Source: Bacteroidota bacterium
GTDB lineage: Bacteria > Bacteroidota > Bacteroidia > Bacteroidales > JAADJA01
DNA length: 64,000 nucleotides
Reading direction: 5' to 3'
Assembly: GCA_020444515.1 (NCBI GenBank)
Contig: JAHLKX010000001.1
Location: 1-64,000 of the forward strand
Position 1 is the stretch's first letter. Every line of letters starts with the position of its first letter. The notes beneath the pieces are model-generated. The model had not been told where the DNA came from. It ran no database searches and was given only the letters and a program-made list of their open reading frames with translations. Shown here one piece after another: positions 54,815 to 63,325 of the stretch. The translations under genes and the position numbers were made by a program.

Positions 54815-55294
54815 TAATGTTTTTTGCCATAGGCCTACATCAATCCACTGACCGAATTTAATCCCGACCTTTATCAGCTTACCCGTTCTTTTAAATCCGA
54901 GATGTTCATGCAGCATAACACTGGCCTCATTGGGTAGCGCAATGCTTCCGATGGCATTTCTGAAACCATATTGTACCAGTAACTGAAGAAGTTTTTGATA
55001 AAGCGCCTTGCCAATCCCTTTTTCGGATTGATGTGCATCCACATAAATGGATGTTTCTACCGTGAATTTATATGCCGGTCTGGCTTTCCATTCAGTGGCA
55101 TAGGCAAACCCAATGATATTTCCCTTGTCAATGGCAACGATCCAGGGAAACCGAGCCATGGTTTTTTTAATCCTTCCTTCCATTTCTGATGGATTGACCG
55201 GTGTTTCCTCAAAGGTAGATATGGAATTTTTAACGTAATAATTGTAAATGTCGCAAATTTGTTTTGCATCCTTGGCGGTAGCATTTCTAACCAT
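54812..55294 (-). CDS. GNAT acetyltransferase (phosphinothricin/arsinothricin type)
   Basis: 160 residues of the GNAT family, closest in motif to phosphinothricin (PAT) and ArsN1-type acetyltransferases: IYNYYVKNSISTFEETPV, GFAYATEWKARPAYKFTVETSIYV, the acetyl-CoA loop SEKGIGKAL, and LPNEASVMLHEHLGFKRTG with FGQWIDVGLWQ. These families acetylate phosphinothricin, arsinothricin or methionine sulfone/sulfoximine. Substrate not proven. It is about 46 kb from the ars operon, so no operon link. Confidence 0.85.
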   Translation of the reverse strand: MVRNATAKDAKQICDIYNYYVKNSISTFEETPVNPSEMEGRIKKTMARFPWIVAIDKGNIIGFAYATEWKARPAYKFTVETSIYVDAHQSEKGIGKALYQKLLQLLVQYGFRNAIGSIALPNEASVMLHEHLGFKRTGKLIKVGIKFGQWIDVGLWQKTL

Positions 55295-55322
55295 AGATAA
55301 AAAATTGTTGAAAGCTAAATTC

Positions 55323-55330
55323 CAAAAATA
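55323..55330 (-). promoter_or_regulatory. -7 box TATTTTTG of the GNAT gene
   Basis: CAAAAATA on the plus strand reads TATTTTTG on the minus strand, 29 bp before the ATG at 55294. Confidence 0.45.
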
Positions 55331-55359
55331 TAAAAGTTAGCGAAATACATGATATCAAG

Positions 55360-55773
55360 TTACTGGGGTGGGTAAGGTATAGTATATTTAAGGGTATCAT
55401 GTGCGATGGATAAAACTTTGATGTCATATTCCATGTTCCCTCCCCAATAAGGAACGCTGAGATGATAGATGTCATCGCTGGTTTGTAACCAGGTGCCCTG
55501 GTAAATGCCATATTCGAAACAACTGTTGGTATCACATGGAGTTGCATTTTTACTTTCAATGAACGTGCCATCAGGTAATACCTGAAATCCATATTTGTTG
55601 TCGGGCAAATCAGTTGTTTTTAGCATATATTGCACATTGTCCTCAAACCAAACAAATTCCCAGGTATTGATAAAAGGATTTTTTAATTGGGGAGTATCAT
55701 CATGATCTTTATTTTTCCGGCAGGAAAGCAAGGTAATGGATAATAATACGAACAGTATCAGTATTCTTTTCAT
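55360..55773 (-). CDS. Small lipoprotein, family unknown
   Basis: 137 residues starting MKRILILFVLLSITLLSC, a lipoprotein signal. The start at 55773 is supported by a TATATTTG box directly upstream; a longer frame to 55914 would span that box. The mature part (NPFINTWEFVWFEDNVQYML ... DGTFIESKNATPCD ... YGIYQGTWLQTSDDIYHLSVPYWG) resembles a lipocalin-like domain, with the GTW turn typical of Bacteroidota lipocalin-type lipoproteins. Confidence 0.78.
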   Translation of the reverse strand: MKRILILFVLLSITLLSCRKNKDHDDTPQLKNPFINTWEFVWFEDNVQYMLKTTDLPDNKYGFQVLPDGTFIESKNATPCDTNSCFEYGIYQGTWLQTSDDIYHLSVPYWGGNMEYDIKVLSIAHDTLKYTIPYPPQ

Positions 55774-55796
55774 GATGTGGATCATTAGAAAGAGAA

Positions 55797-55804
55797 CAAA
55801 TATA
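55797..55804 (-). promoter_or_regulatory. -7 box TATATTTG of the small lipoprotein gene
   Basis: CAAATATA on the plus strand reads TATATTTG on the minus strand, 24 bp before the ATG at 55773; this decides the start. Confidence 0.55.
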
Positions 55805-55855
55805 GCATCTTTCTTATGTGAAAGCAAGTTACCATTAAATTTTGCATGTTTCCGG

Positions 55856-57445
55856 TTAGTCCGAAACCAGGAAGCGGGGTGGCTTTCTGTATTGGGTTCC
55901 TTGCTCATAAGCATAGGCTAATTCAAGCAATAACGGTTCACTCCAGGCCCGCCCGAAAAAGGAGATGCCCACGGGCAATCCTTCAATGAATCCCATGGGT
56001 ACGGTGATGTTTGGGTAGCCGGCAATAGCAGCAGGAGAAGAGCTTCCAACATGATAGGCGTCTCCATTGACATGGTCGGTTTTCCATGCCGGAGCTCCGG
56101 TCGGTGCGATGATGGCATCCAAATTGTTTTCGTTCATGATCCGGTCGATGCCCTCTTCCCTGACTGCCTTCAGCATTTTTGAGAGAATTTCTTTATAATG
56201 AGGTGAGTCCAGGCTTTCTTTTGCCTGAGCCATGATCATCAATTCCTGATTGAAATACATCAATTCAATTGAATCATTCTTGTTGAATGCTATTACATCT
56301 GCGAGGCTTTTAACCGGGGCATCGGGTCCCAGCGAAGCAAAATATTTATTGAGCCCGTCTTTGTATTCATACAGCATGATTTCAAAAGAAAGATCATTCA
56401 CAAAATCTTCATACAACTGATCCAATTCAATGATGGTTGCACCCTGACTTGTTAAGAATTTTACGTTTTGCGCCATCAGTGAATCCACCTTGTAGTTGAT
56501 TCCTATTGGTTTGGTGAAGTACCCGAGCCTTTTTCCTTTCAATCCATCTTTTTTGAGAAATGGGGTATAATCTTTCAATGCATGGTCTTCGGAAGCGAGG
56601 GTTTTAGAATCGAATTGATCCACACCTGTCAGGGTTCCCAGGCAGATGGCGGCATCGGTAACTGTTCGGGCCATGGGTCCTGGAATGTCCTGTGTAAAAG
56701 AGATGGGAATCACCCCGGAGCGGCTTACCAGGCCAACTGTTGGTTTAATACCAACAATTCCATTGGCACTTGATGGGCATACAATGGATCCGTTTGTTTC
56801 TGTTCCGATCGCTACCATGCAGAGATTGGCGGAAACGGCTGCTCCTGATCCCGAACTGGAACCACAGGGATTTCTACTGATATTATAGGGGTTAGCAGTT
56901 TGTCCTCCTACGCCACTCCAGCCGCTTGATGACAGGTCTCCACGGAAATTTGCCCACTCACTGAGGTTGGCCTTGGCAATGATGACGGCCCCGCTTTCCC
57001 TTAACTTTGCAGCAACCCAGCTGTCTTTCAGGGGAAATGAGTTGGCCAGGGCACGGGAGCCGGCAGTCGTGGGCATGTTGTCGTGGGTGTCGATGTTGTC
57101 TTTCAATATCACCGGAATCCCATGCATAGCACTGCGCTTTTTCCCTTCGGCCAGTTCATCATCCAATAATTCTGCAATCGTCAGTGCATCCGGGTTGATC
57201 CTGATGATGGAATTCAAATGTGGCCCATTGCGATCGATTGAATCGATTCGATTCAGGTAGTATTGAACCACCTCCCGGATGGTGAAGGTCCCATTGGTAT
57301 AACCTTCCTGAAGATCAGCAATGGTTGCTTCCTCAAGATTCGGGATTGAACCATCAGATTCATGTCCGGTTGGTTTTTGATCGCACCCTGCCAGCATCAT
57401 GGAAAATAAGGCAGCCGTGAAAACGTAAATTTTGATGTATTTCAT
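55856..57445 (-). CDS. Amidase-signature family lipoprotein
   Basis: 529 residues. The lipoprotein signal ends MLAGC, so the enzyme is envelope-anchored. The amidase-signature triad is visible: K115 in VILKDNIDTHD, the serine cluster CGSSSGSGAAVSA (194-206, cis-Ser) and nucleophile S220 in GTETNGSIVCPS. Enzymes of this family hydrolyse amides from short peptides to aryl amides; the substrate is not predictable. The start at 57445 is preferred because a TACCTTTG box lies just above, overlapping the longer start. Confidence 0.92.
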   Translation of the reverse strand: MKYIKIYVFTAALFSMMLAGCDQKPTGHESDGSIPNLEEATIADLQEGYTNGTFTIREVVQYYLNRIDSIDRNGPHLNSIIRINPDALTIAELLDDELAEGKKRSAMHGIPVILKDNIDTHDNMPTTAGSRALANSFPLKDSWVAAKLRESGAVIIAKANLSEWANFRGDLSSSGWSGVGGQTANPYNISRNPCGSSSGSGAAVSANLCMVAIGTETNGSIVCPSSANGIVGIKPTVGLVSRSGVIPISFTQDIPGPMARTVTDAAICLGTLTGVDQFDSKTLASEDHALKDYTPFLKKDGLKGKRLGYFTKPIGINYKVDSLMAQNVKFLTSQGATIIELDQLYEDFVNDLSFEIMLYEYKDGLNKYFASLGPDAPVKSLADVIAFNKNDSIELMYFNQELMIMAQAKESLDSPHYKEILSKMLKAVREEGIDRIMNENNLDAIIAPTGAPAWKTDHVNGDAYHVGSSSPAAIAGYPNITVPMGFIEGLPVGISFFGRAWSEPLLLELAYAYEQGTQYRKPPRFLVSD

Positions 57446-57471
57446 AATATAAGTAATCGGGGGGTTCATCA

Positions 57472-57479
57472 CAAAGGTA
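57472..57479 (-). promoter_or_regulatory. -7 box TACCTTTG of the amidase gene
   Basis: CAAAGGTA on the plus strand reads TACCTTTG on the minus strand, 27 bp before the ATG at 57445. Confidence 0.55.
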
Positions 57480-57570
57480 TAAATTGTTCGGACTCATATG
57501 ACCAATATGGCTTGTTCGGGAGGTTTTTTATTTCACATGTTCAGGAGATCAAAATGGCTTGAGCGCAAAT

Positions 57571-58833
57571 TCAAAAGTTGTAACTTAAAATGATAAAAAG
57601 TCTTTTTGTTTTTGATTTCAAACTGGTAATTTTTGAAAATCCATTTCCCCTGTCGAAGCGGAATTCCAGATCAAATTGATGAAAACCCAGACCACCCCCC
57701 ATCAACAATCCGAATTCAAATTTTCGAATATCCTCAAAGACCTCGATGGGACTATTTGTTGAATTGCTATAGAAATTGGATGATTTTGCTGCATCAATCG
57801 TTTCACTCAACATGAATCCGGAAGAGATGCCCCCATTAACGAAGATTCTGATGGGCCCGGCAGGATAGCTAAAACGCGCCAGGTTGTTGATTTTTAAATA
57901 AGTAAATGAGATGTCAGCATTGTATACAAAATATTCATTGGGGTTGATCTCTTTTTTATAATGACCCTCCAGGCTGTAAAATGATGTCATCAATTCATTT
58001 TGAAGTGACCATTTACCTTGATTACCTTTAAATCTGAAATTCAATCCGACACCGAAAGTACTATTTGTTGACTTGTCGAAATTCATAGAGCTTAATTCCG
58101 GATGCATGGCTCCCTCCAATATCAGTGATGTATTGGAAATCCCTGCAAATAAAGACCAGTTGGTTTGGGTTTTCGTTTCTGGTTTGTCAACATGCAATTC
58201 CTCACCGGTACAATCAGCATAATGCTGAAATACCCTTGCTATGCTGTTCTCAGTATACTGTGCATCTTTGACTATGTCTGTGATCGACTGACAGTCAGAC
58301 AGGTAAAGGATCAGTTGACCTTTGTATTTACTGTTTTCGGCTTTTTGATTCAATCCGTCTACCTCTTTGAGATATTCTTTGAATAATAACAACTGATAAC
58401 CTGATCCTTCCCGGGTGTAAAGTTGGGTTTTTCCCATGGCCTCAATGAAAATGGCCAGTTCCTTTTCCCCGGTCACCAGCATTTTTAAAAAGACCGTATC
58501 CTTGCGAAACTTATAGGTTGGATCATGATCCAGTTCCTGCAACCTTATGGGGCTGATCTCGATTTCAACGATGGCTGATCTGTAAACAACATCTGAAACA
58601 CCAAAAGATTTGATATTGTTGGCGGTAAAGTTGTAAACTTCGCTGTTGCTCGTGTTCCTGAAACGGATCACTTTCGGGTTTTTATCCCAGTCGGCAAAGT
58701 GTATGTCACCCTGAAGGGTATCACCTTCCATATTGACAACATAACCTGGTAGAAAATTATCCTGTCCGATAACTACAGTATGGGCCACAAAAAAAACAAT
58801 AATCAGGATTAATGAAGTATGTAAAGCGCTCAT
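57571..58833 (-). CDS. Exported protein with C-terminal outer-membrane barrel
   Basis: 420 residues with a signal peptide (LILIIVFFVAHTVVIGQ). Residues of about 25-200 start with GYVVNMEGDTLQGDIHFADWDKNP, a motif I know from Bacteroidota proteins of unknown function. Residues of about 225-420 form a PorT-like eight-strand barrel (NWSLFAGISNTSLILEG, TFGVGLNFRFKG, WSLQNELMTSFYSLEG) ending FIILSYNF. No operon partner is obvious. Confidence 0.82.
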   Translation of the reverse strand: MSALHTSLILIIVFFVAHTVVIGQDNFLPGYVVNMEGDTLQGDIHFADWDKNPKVIRFRNTSNSEVYNFTANNIKSFGVSDVVYRSAIVEIEISPIRLQELDHDPTYKFRKDTVFLKMLVTGEKELAIFIEAMGKTQLYTREGSGYQLLLFKEYLKEVDGLNQKAENSKYKGQLILYLSDCQSITDIVKDAQYTENSIARVFQHYADCTGEELHVDKPETKTQTNWSLFAGISNTSLILEGAMHPELSSMNFDKSTNSTFGVGLNFRFKGNQGKWSLQNELMTSFYSLEGHYKKEINPNEYFVYNADISFTYLKINNLARFSYPAGPIRIFVNGGISSGFMLSETIDAAKSSNFYSNSTNSPIEVFEDIRKFEFGLLMGGGLGFHQFDLEFRFDRGNGFSKITSLKSKTKRLFIILSYNF

Positions 58834-58877
58834 TGTGTTTTAATGATTTTTTTCATGATATCAAGCATAATATTGTA

Positions 58878-59336
58878 TTACGAATCATCCTTATTCCTTC
58901 GTAAATGTTTTCGGGCATCTTGCAGTGGCATCCTTCGCTCAAATGAAAACCGTTTGGTGTAAAAATTATAAAGAAATATGGTTCCTGTTGTCAATATTTT
59001 GGCCAGGATGTCATAGGTTTTGAAAAAGGAGATGGAGTAGATCAGGAGGTTGAATATCCCCTGACTGAGCAGCCATCCGATGCCCGAGAACATAACTGAC
59101 ATGGCAAAAATGGCAGAAGTTTTTCGTTTGGAAGTAAAAATGAAATGTCGCTGCAATAGAAAGTTTAATATCATCCCAACCGAATAAGAGATGGCATGAG
59201 CTATGGTTTCGCTGGTCAACAATAACATCGTTAAAGTGAGGTATATACCATAATCGAGCAGGGTAGCCACCGATGAGGTAAGTGCGAATTTAAACTTAGG
59301 AATGAAAAACTCCTTAAATGCCGCTTTATAGCTCAT
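58878..59336 (-). CDS. GtrA-family membrane protein
   Basis: 152 residues with four membrane helices of the GtrA family: FKFALTSSVATLLDYGIYLTLTMLLL, AISYSVGMILNFLLQRHFIF and ILTTGTIFLYNFYTKRFSF. GtrA-like proteins flip or help assemble lipid-linked sugars made by a partner glycosyltransferase. It is divergent from a family 2 glycosyltransferase, with promoter boxes for both in a 105-bp gap, which supports a functional pair. Confidence 0.9.
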   Translation of the reverse strand: MSYKAAFKEFFIPKFKFALTSSVATLLDYGIYLTLTMLLLTSETIAHAISYSVGMILNFLLQRHFIFTSKRKTSAIFAMSVMFSGIGWLLSQGIFNLLIYSISFFKTYDILAKILTTGTIFLYNFYTKRFSFERRMPLQDARKHLRRNKDDS

Positions 59337-59353
59337 GATTCATCTTTCGGTGT

Positions 59354-59361
59354 CAAATGTA
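59354..59361 (-). promoter_or_regulatory. -7 box TACATTTG of the GtrA gene
   Basis: CAAATGTA on the plus strand reads TACATTTG on the minus strand, 18 bp before the GtrA start codon. Confidence 0.5.
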
Positions 59362-59408
59362 TAAAATATTGTATACAATCCCTTCAGTTTGATTTTGATT
59401 AATAGTAT

Positions 59409-59416
59409 TACTTTTG
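59409..59416 (+). promoter_or_regulatory. -7 box TACTTTTG of the glycosyltransferase gene
   Basis: TACTTTTG lies 25 bp before the ATG at 59442, with TTTG at 59388-59391 giving a 17-bp spacer. Confidence 0.55.
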
Positions 59417-59441
59417 TCGTGGAAATCCGAACCGGGGTGCT

Positions 59442-60182
59442 ATGATCAAAGATAAAAAAATAGTGGTGGTTTTGCCTGCATACAATGCAGAATCAACCAT
59501 TGAACCAACCTACAAAGAGATCCCTTTTGATATTGTGGATGAAGTGGTTTTGGTGGACGACTTTAGCAAAGATAAAACCATTGAAAAGGCAGAAAAGCTG
59601 GGGATCAAACACATTGTAAAACATGATCAAAACAAAGGTTATGGTGGGAACCAGAAATCATGCTACAACAAAGCTTTGGAGCTGGGTGCTGATATTGTGA
59701 TCATGCTCCATCCCGATTATCAATATACCCCTAAGCTCATCCATTCGATGGCCTACCTGATTGCCAACGATGTATATCCGGTCGTGCTGGGATCACGCAT
59801 ACTTGGACGAGGTGCCCTGAAAGGAGGGATGCCTCGTTATAAATACATGGCCAACCGGATTCTTACCCTGTCCCAAAATATTTTGATCCGGCAAAAACTT
59901 TCCGAATATCATACAGGCTATCGCGCTTTTTCAAAAGAGGTGCTGACCGGCATAAATTATAATATAAACTCTGACGATTTTGTGTTTGATAACCAGATGC
60001 TGTCGCAAATATTCTTCGCCGGATTCGAAATTGCGGAAATCACCTGTCCGACGAAATACTTTCCCGAGGCTTCGTCCATTAATTTCAGGCGCAGTGTTAA
60101 ATACGGTTTAGGGGTACTGGGTGTATCAGTCAGGTATATGTTTGCCAAGCTGGGCCTCTACCGGTCACGGTTATATTCTTGA
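59442..60182 (+). CDS. Family 2 glycosyltransferase (polyprenyl-phosphate type)
   Basis: 246 residues of GT-A fold, family 2: VVVLPAYNAESTIEPTYKEIP, VDEVVLVDDFSKDKT, HDQNKGYGGNQKS and the substrate-loop aspartate in IVIMLHPDYQY. The HTGYRAFSKEV segment near residue 160 is typical of dolichol/undecaprenyl-phosphate mannosyl- or glucosyltransferases. No C-terminal membrane helices are present, so the adjacent divergent GtrA protein may provide the membrane step. Confidence 0.9.
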   Translation: MIKDKKIVVVLPAYNAESTIEPTYKEIPFDIVDEVVLVDDFSKDKTIEKAEKLGIKHIVKHDQNKGYGGNQKSCYNKALELGADIVIMLHPDYQYTPKLIHSMAYLIANDVYPVVLGSRILGRGALKGGMPRYKYMANRILTLSQNILIRQKLSEYHTGYRAFSKEVLTGINYNINSDDFVFDNQMLSQIFFAGFEIAEITCPTKYFPEASSINFRRSVKYGLGVLGVSVRYMFAKLGLYRSRLYS

Positions 60183-60224
60183 TTTTTTAGGGGTTTTGGT
60201 TTATTGCAGGTTGAAGTCATTGGT

Positions 60225-60926
60225 TTATTGCTCCACAACAAGGATAAAACCGATACCATGAATATTATTTATTTTTACAGACGGGTCACCTGAAAGGTGC
60301 TTGCGGAGTTTGCTGATAAACACATCGAGGCTCCGGCTGTTGAAATAACTGTCGTTGTCCCATACCTCCCGCAGTATATCCTCTTTTTTAATAACTTCAT
60401 TGGTGTGTTGCGCCAAATAATGCAATAGCTCTGCTTCACGGGATGTCAATCGCTGCTTTTTATTATCCAGGGTGAGTTGCATGTTGTAATAATCAAAACT
60501 AAAGTTGCCCAGGGAATATAAACCCGGGGATGATTTTATACCATTCGAAATTTTATTCCGCTTCAGGAATACCTCAATTTTTAAAATCAATTCATCAATG
60601 CTGTAAGGTTTTGTCAGGTAATCATCTCCACCGGAAGTAAATCCTTCAATACGGTCTTCTTTTAATGACTTGGCACTGAGAAACAATATCGGGATGTGTT
60701 CGTTACGTTCCCTGATTTTACGGGCAAGGGTGAAGCCATCCATCTCTGGCAACATGACGTCGAGGATACACAAGTCGAAATTTTGATCACGAAAAACTGA
60801 TTCAGCCTCTTTTCCGGTCTTGCAAAGGGTCACTGCATATCCTTTCCGTTCAAGATTGTCACGGGTTACAAAGCCAAGACGTACATCATCTTCAACGTAC
60901 AATATTTGCGGTCGGTTAGTTTTCAT
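60225..60926 (-). CDS. rprY: OmpR-family response regulator (RprY-like)
   Basis: 233 residues: a receiver (acid pocket E12-D13-D14, phosphoacceptor D56 in CILDVMLPEMDG) and a winged-helix OmpR/PhoB-type DNA-binding domain (LTSREAELLHYLAQHTNEVIKKEDILREVWDNDSYFNSRSLDVFISKLRKHL). It overlaps its kinase gene by 11 bp. The sequence looks like RprY, described in Bacteroides and Porphyromonas as a regulator linked to stress and envelope functions; the symbol is by resemblance. Confidence 0.93.
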   Translation of the reverse strand: MKTNRPQILYVEDDVRLGFVTRDNLERKGYAVTLCKTGKEAESVFRDQNFDLCILDVMLPEMDGFTLARKIRERNEHIPILFLSAKSLKEDRIEGFTSGGDDYLTKPYSIDELILKIEVFLKRNKISNGIKSSPGLYSLGNFSFDYYNMQLTLDNKKQRLTSREAELLHYLAQHTNEVIKKEDILREVWDNDSYFNSRSLDVFISKLRKHLSGDPSVKINNIHGIGFILVVEQ

Positions 60927-62199
60927 GTTTTTGTGAAGCTAAGGGGATGATCAGGATAAATGTGCTGCCTTCAGCAGGTTTGCTTTTAACCCGAATATCC
61001 CAATGATGATTTCGAACAATTGATTTGACATAATTCAAGCCAATGCCAAATCCTTTTACATCGTGAACATTCCCGGTTGGAACCCGGTAAAATTTATCAA
61101 ATATTTTGTGCTGGTATTTTTTTTCTATGCCAATGCCATTATCGCTCACCGAAATATGAAGTTTGCCCTGATGGGTATGTGTTCTGATGGTTACTTTTGG
61201 GTGAGATTTGCAATATTTTATGGCATTGTCCACAAGATTGTAAAGTGCATTGATGAAATGATCCGGATCAGCCATGATCACAGGGTTTTCATTTTGAAGT
61301 TCCAATTGTATATCCCCTCCTTTTTCAAAAACATTCGGTTCAAAACTGGTGGCTACTTTATGGATCATTTCATGAACGTTCACCCGATTGGGTTTAATTT
61401 CAAATTGCTTTTTGTCGATGCGGGCCAGTTGCAGGACCTTTTCGATTTGATGTTCTATGCGTTTATTCTGTTCGGCAATGATCCCGGCATAATTTTGAAG
61501 TCGCGATGGGTCATGAATGATTTCCGGCTGGTTGAGCACATCTGCAGAGATGGCAATGGTAGAAACCGGAGTTTTAAACTCATGGGTCATGTTATTGATA
61601 AAATCACGCTGAACTTCTGAAAGTCGTTTTTGCCTTAAGATCACAAAAATAGCATAAGCGAAAAATACAAGGGCGGTAATTAAAACAAAGGTTGAAATGA
61701 TCCACACATTCATGGTTTTGATGATGTAAAGTGTCTTGGAGGGGAATATGATACCGAAGTAATAGGTAAATTCATCGTATTTCTGAAAGGTACGTTCGAC
61801 CTGGTTATTGGTGTCATCCGAAGGATCGAAATAACTACCGAAAACCATTTCATCGGTCTCACAATCATAAATAGCATATTCATAATCAATTCGGATATTT
61901 CGGTATTCAAACTCTGTCTTGAGGTAGTGATCCAGGATGCTTGCATCTATGATGTCATTGATGTCGACAATGAAGTAATTGGATGAAATCTGGCGGACCG
62001 GGTTTTCATTGGGTAACTGATGCCCATTAAAGCTAGCCATTTTTTCAGCAACGTTGTACAATGCAATTTCAATGGTTTGATTAAACTGTTGCTCGGCCAG
62101 ATCAAATGATTTATTCACCCAGTATAACTGAAAAGCAATGATCCCGATCACAGAGATGGATCCCAACAAAACGGCTATACGAATATGGTTGCTTTTCAT
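60916..62199 (-). CDS. rprX: Membrane sensor histidine kinase (RprX-like)
   Basis: 427 residues. Two membrane helices (about 7-27 and 164-188) bracket a periplasmic sensor region of about 135 residues. The kinase core has the phosphoacceptor H206 in MTHEFKTPVSTI, the N-box near N325 (NALYNLVDNAIKYC) and the DNGIG and GFGIGL boxes. Gene pairing and sequence match RprX of Bacteroides/Porphyromonas. There is no HAMP domain between the second helix and H206. The sensed signal is unknown. Confidence 0.93.
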   Translation of the reverse strand: MKSNHIRIAVLLGSISVIGIIAFQLYWVNKSFDLAEQQFNQTIEIALYNVAEKMASFNGHQLPNENPVRQISSNYFIVDINDIIDASILDHYLKTEFEYRNIRIDYEYAIYDCETDEMVFGSYFDPSDDTNNQVERTFQKYDEFTYYFGIIFPSKTLYIIKTMNVWIISTFVLITALVFFAYAIFVILRQKRLSEVQRDFINNMTHEFKTPVSTIAISADVLNQPEIIHDPSRLQNYAGIIAEQNKRIEHQIEKVLQLARIDKKQFEIKPNRVNVHEMIHKVATSFEPNVFEKGGDIQLELQNENPVIMADPDHFINALYNLVDNAIKYCKSHPKVTIRTHTHQGKLHISVSDNGIGIEKKYQHKIFDKFYRVPTGNVHDVKGFGIGLNYVKSIVRNHHWDIRVKSKPAEGSTFILIIPLASQKHEN

Positions 62200-62356
62200 T
62201 GAAGTAAAAGTATAAAAAATGAAACAAAGTTCAAGGATTCAGCCGGAAGTATATATTAGTGAAAGAGTAATTAAAGGTAGTCGTGAATAATCTCCAGTCC
62301 TTCGCACCAGCTCTGATTTTGACTTACTAAGGTCTCTTCAGTCCCGGATCATAAAA

Positions 62357-62388
62357 AAAGCCGCCCGGTAAGGCGGCTCCATATTTTT
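62357..62388 (-). terminator. Terminator of the 62401-63120 gene
   Basis: AGCCGCC (62359-62365) pairs with GGCGGCT (62372-62378); on the minus strand the stem is followed by a run of seven T. Its plus-strand side also has a T-run, so it may work both ways. Confidence 0.85.
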
Positions 62389-62400
62389 TTGTGTAAGACA

Positions 62401-63120
62401 TCAGTGCTGAATAATGATTCTTCCTGATACCGTTGCCGTTTGATTACTTTTAACCTGGTAAAAATACAATCCTTCCGCTATGTTGGTCGTATTTATCCGG
62501 GCTTTGTTGTTATGGATTTCGGCTTTAGCAACCACTGCACCAGTGAGCGTCATTAACTCCACGATTGAATTATCATTCATTTCTCCTTCAAGGGCGATGG
62601 TAACATTTTCATTGGCCGGATTCGGATATACGTTTGCTTCTAAACCATAATTGACCTCAATGCTGGTCATCAATCCGTCGTAAAGAACAGTTACAAAAAC
62701 CGAGTCATTAGCATTGGCTGCATCAAACAGGGTATAGGAAATGGTTGAAACGCCCGGATTGCCATTGGGATAATAATGCAACTGACATTCAGCCAGTACT
62801 GTTTGTCCTGCACCGATGTTGGTTGCGGATGGGCTTAAACTAACATTGGGCGGATAACAGAGCCCTCCCCAACAAATGGCACTTTGTGAGCCGGGGACCA
62901 TATCTTCTTCATAGCGCTGCAATAAAACATCCATGGCAGCACCACTGGTATTGGTTACGTCCATCTCAACGATAATCTCATCAGTTGCTGTGCCTTCTTT
63001 GGTAACTTCTGCATTGGGCTCAAGGATTTCTCCTTCGTAAGAGAGCACCAAACTCTGCCCCACAGCAAATGCGGAAACAATAAATCCTAAAAAAAGTGTT
63101 GCGAGTAATTTTGCTTTCAT
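62401..63120 (-). CDS. Small secreted protein with T9SS sorting domain
   Basis: 239 residues with signal MKAKLLATLFLGFIVSAFAVGQ. Residues of about 23-155 form a single beta-sandwich domain (EPNAEVTKEGTATDEIIVEMDVTNTSGAAMDVLLQRYEED, CWGGLCYPPNVSLSPSA, SISYTLFDAANANDSVFVTV), resembling a domain often attached to Bacteroidota secreted proteins. Residues of about 160-239 are a T9SS type A sorting domain (VYPNPANENVTIALEG ... IAEGLYFYQV). It has its own TATCTTTG box and terminator, so it is a single-gene unit. Confidence 0.88.
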   Translation of the reverse strand: MKAKLLATLFLGFIVSAFAVGQSLVLSYEGEILEPNAEVTKEGTATDEIIVEMDVTNTSGAAMDVLLQRYEEDMVPGSQSAICWGGLCYPPNVSLSPSATNIGAGQTVLAECQLHYYPNGNPGVSTISYTLFDAANANDSVFVTVLYDGLMTSIEVNYGLEANVYPNPANENVTIALEGEMNDNSIVELMTLTGAVVAKAEIHNNKARINTTNIAEGLYFYQVKSNQTATVSGRIIIQH

Positions 63121-63201
63121 AATCTTGTGATATTTTTTTATTTATTTGCTCTTTTTAACTTAACGGTCATAAGAATGCCCGCCCTATCATAAAATCGGGT
63201 T

Positions 63202-63209
63202 CAAAGATA
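63202..63209 (-). promoter_or_regulatory. -7 box TATCTTTG of the 62401-63120 gene
   Basis: CAAAGATA on the plus strand reads TATCTTTG on the minus strand, 82 bp before the ATG at 63120. Confidence 0.45.
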
Positions 63210-63325
63210 GCAATTTGAATCCAATTTAAATTGATCTTTTTTTCCTGAATCCGGCTTTTGCTATTTAACATTTTTTAATTTTATCGATCAATCAAGCAAA
63301 AAGCCGCTGATATAAAAAATAAACA

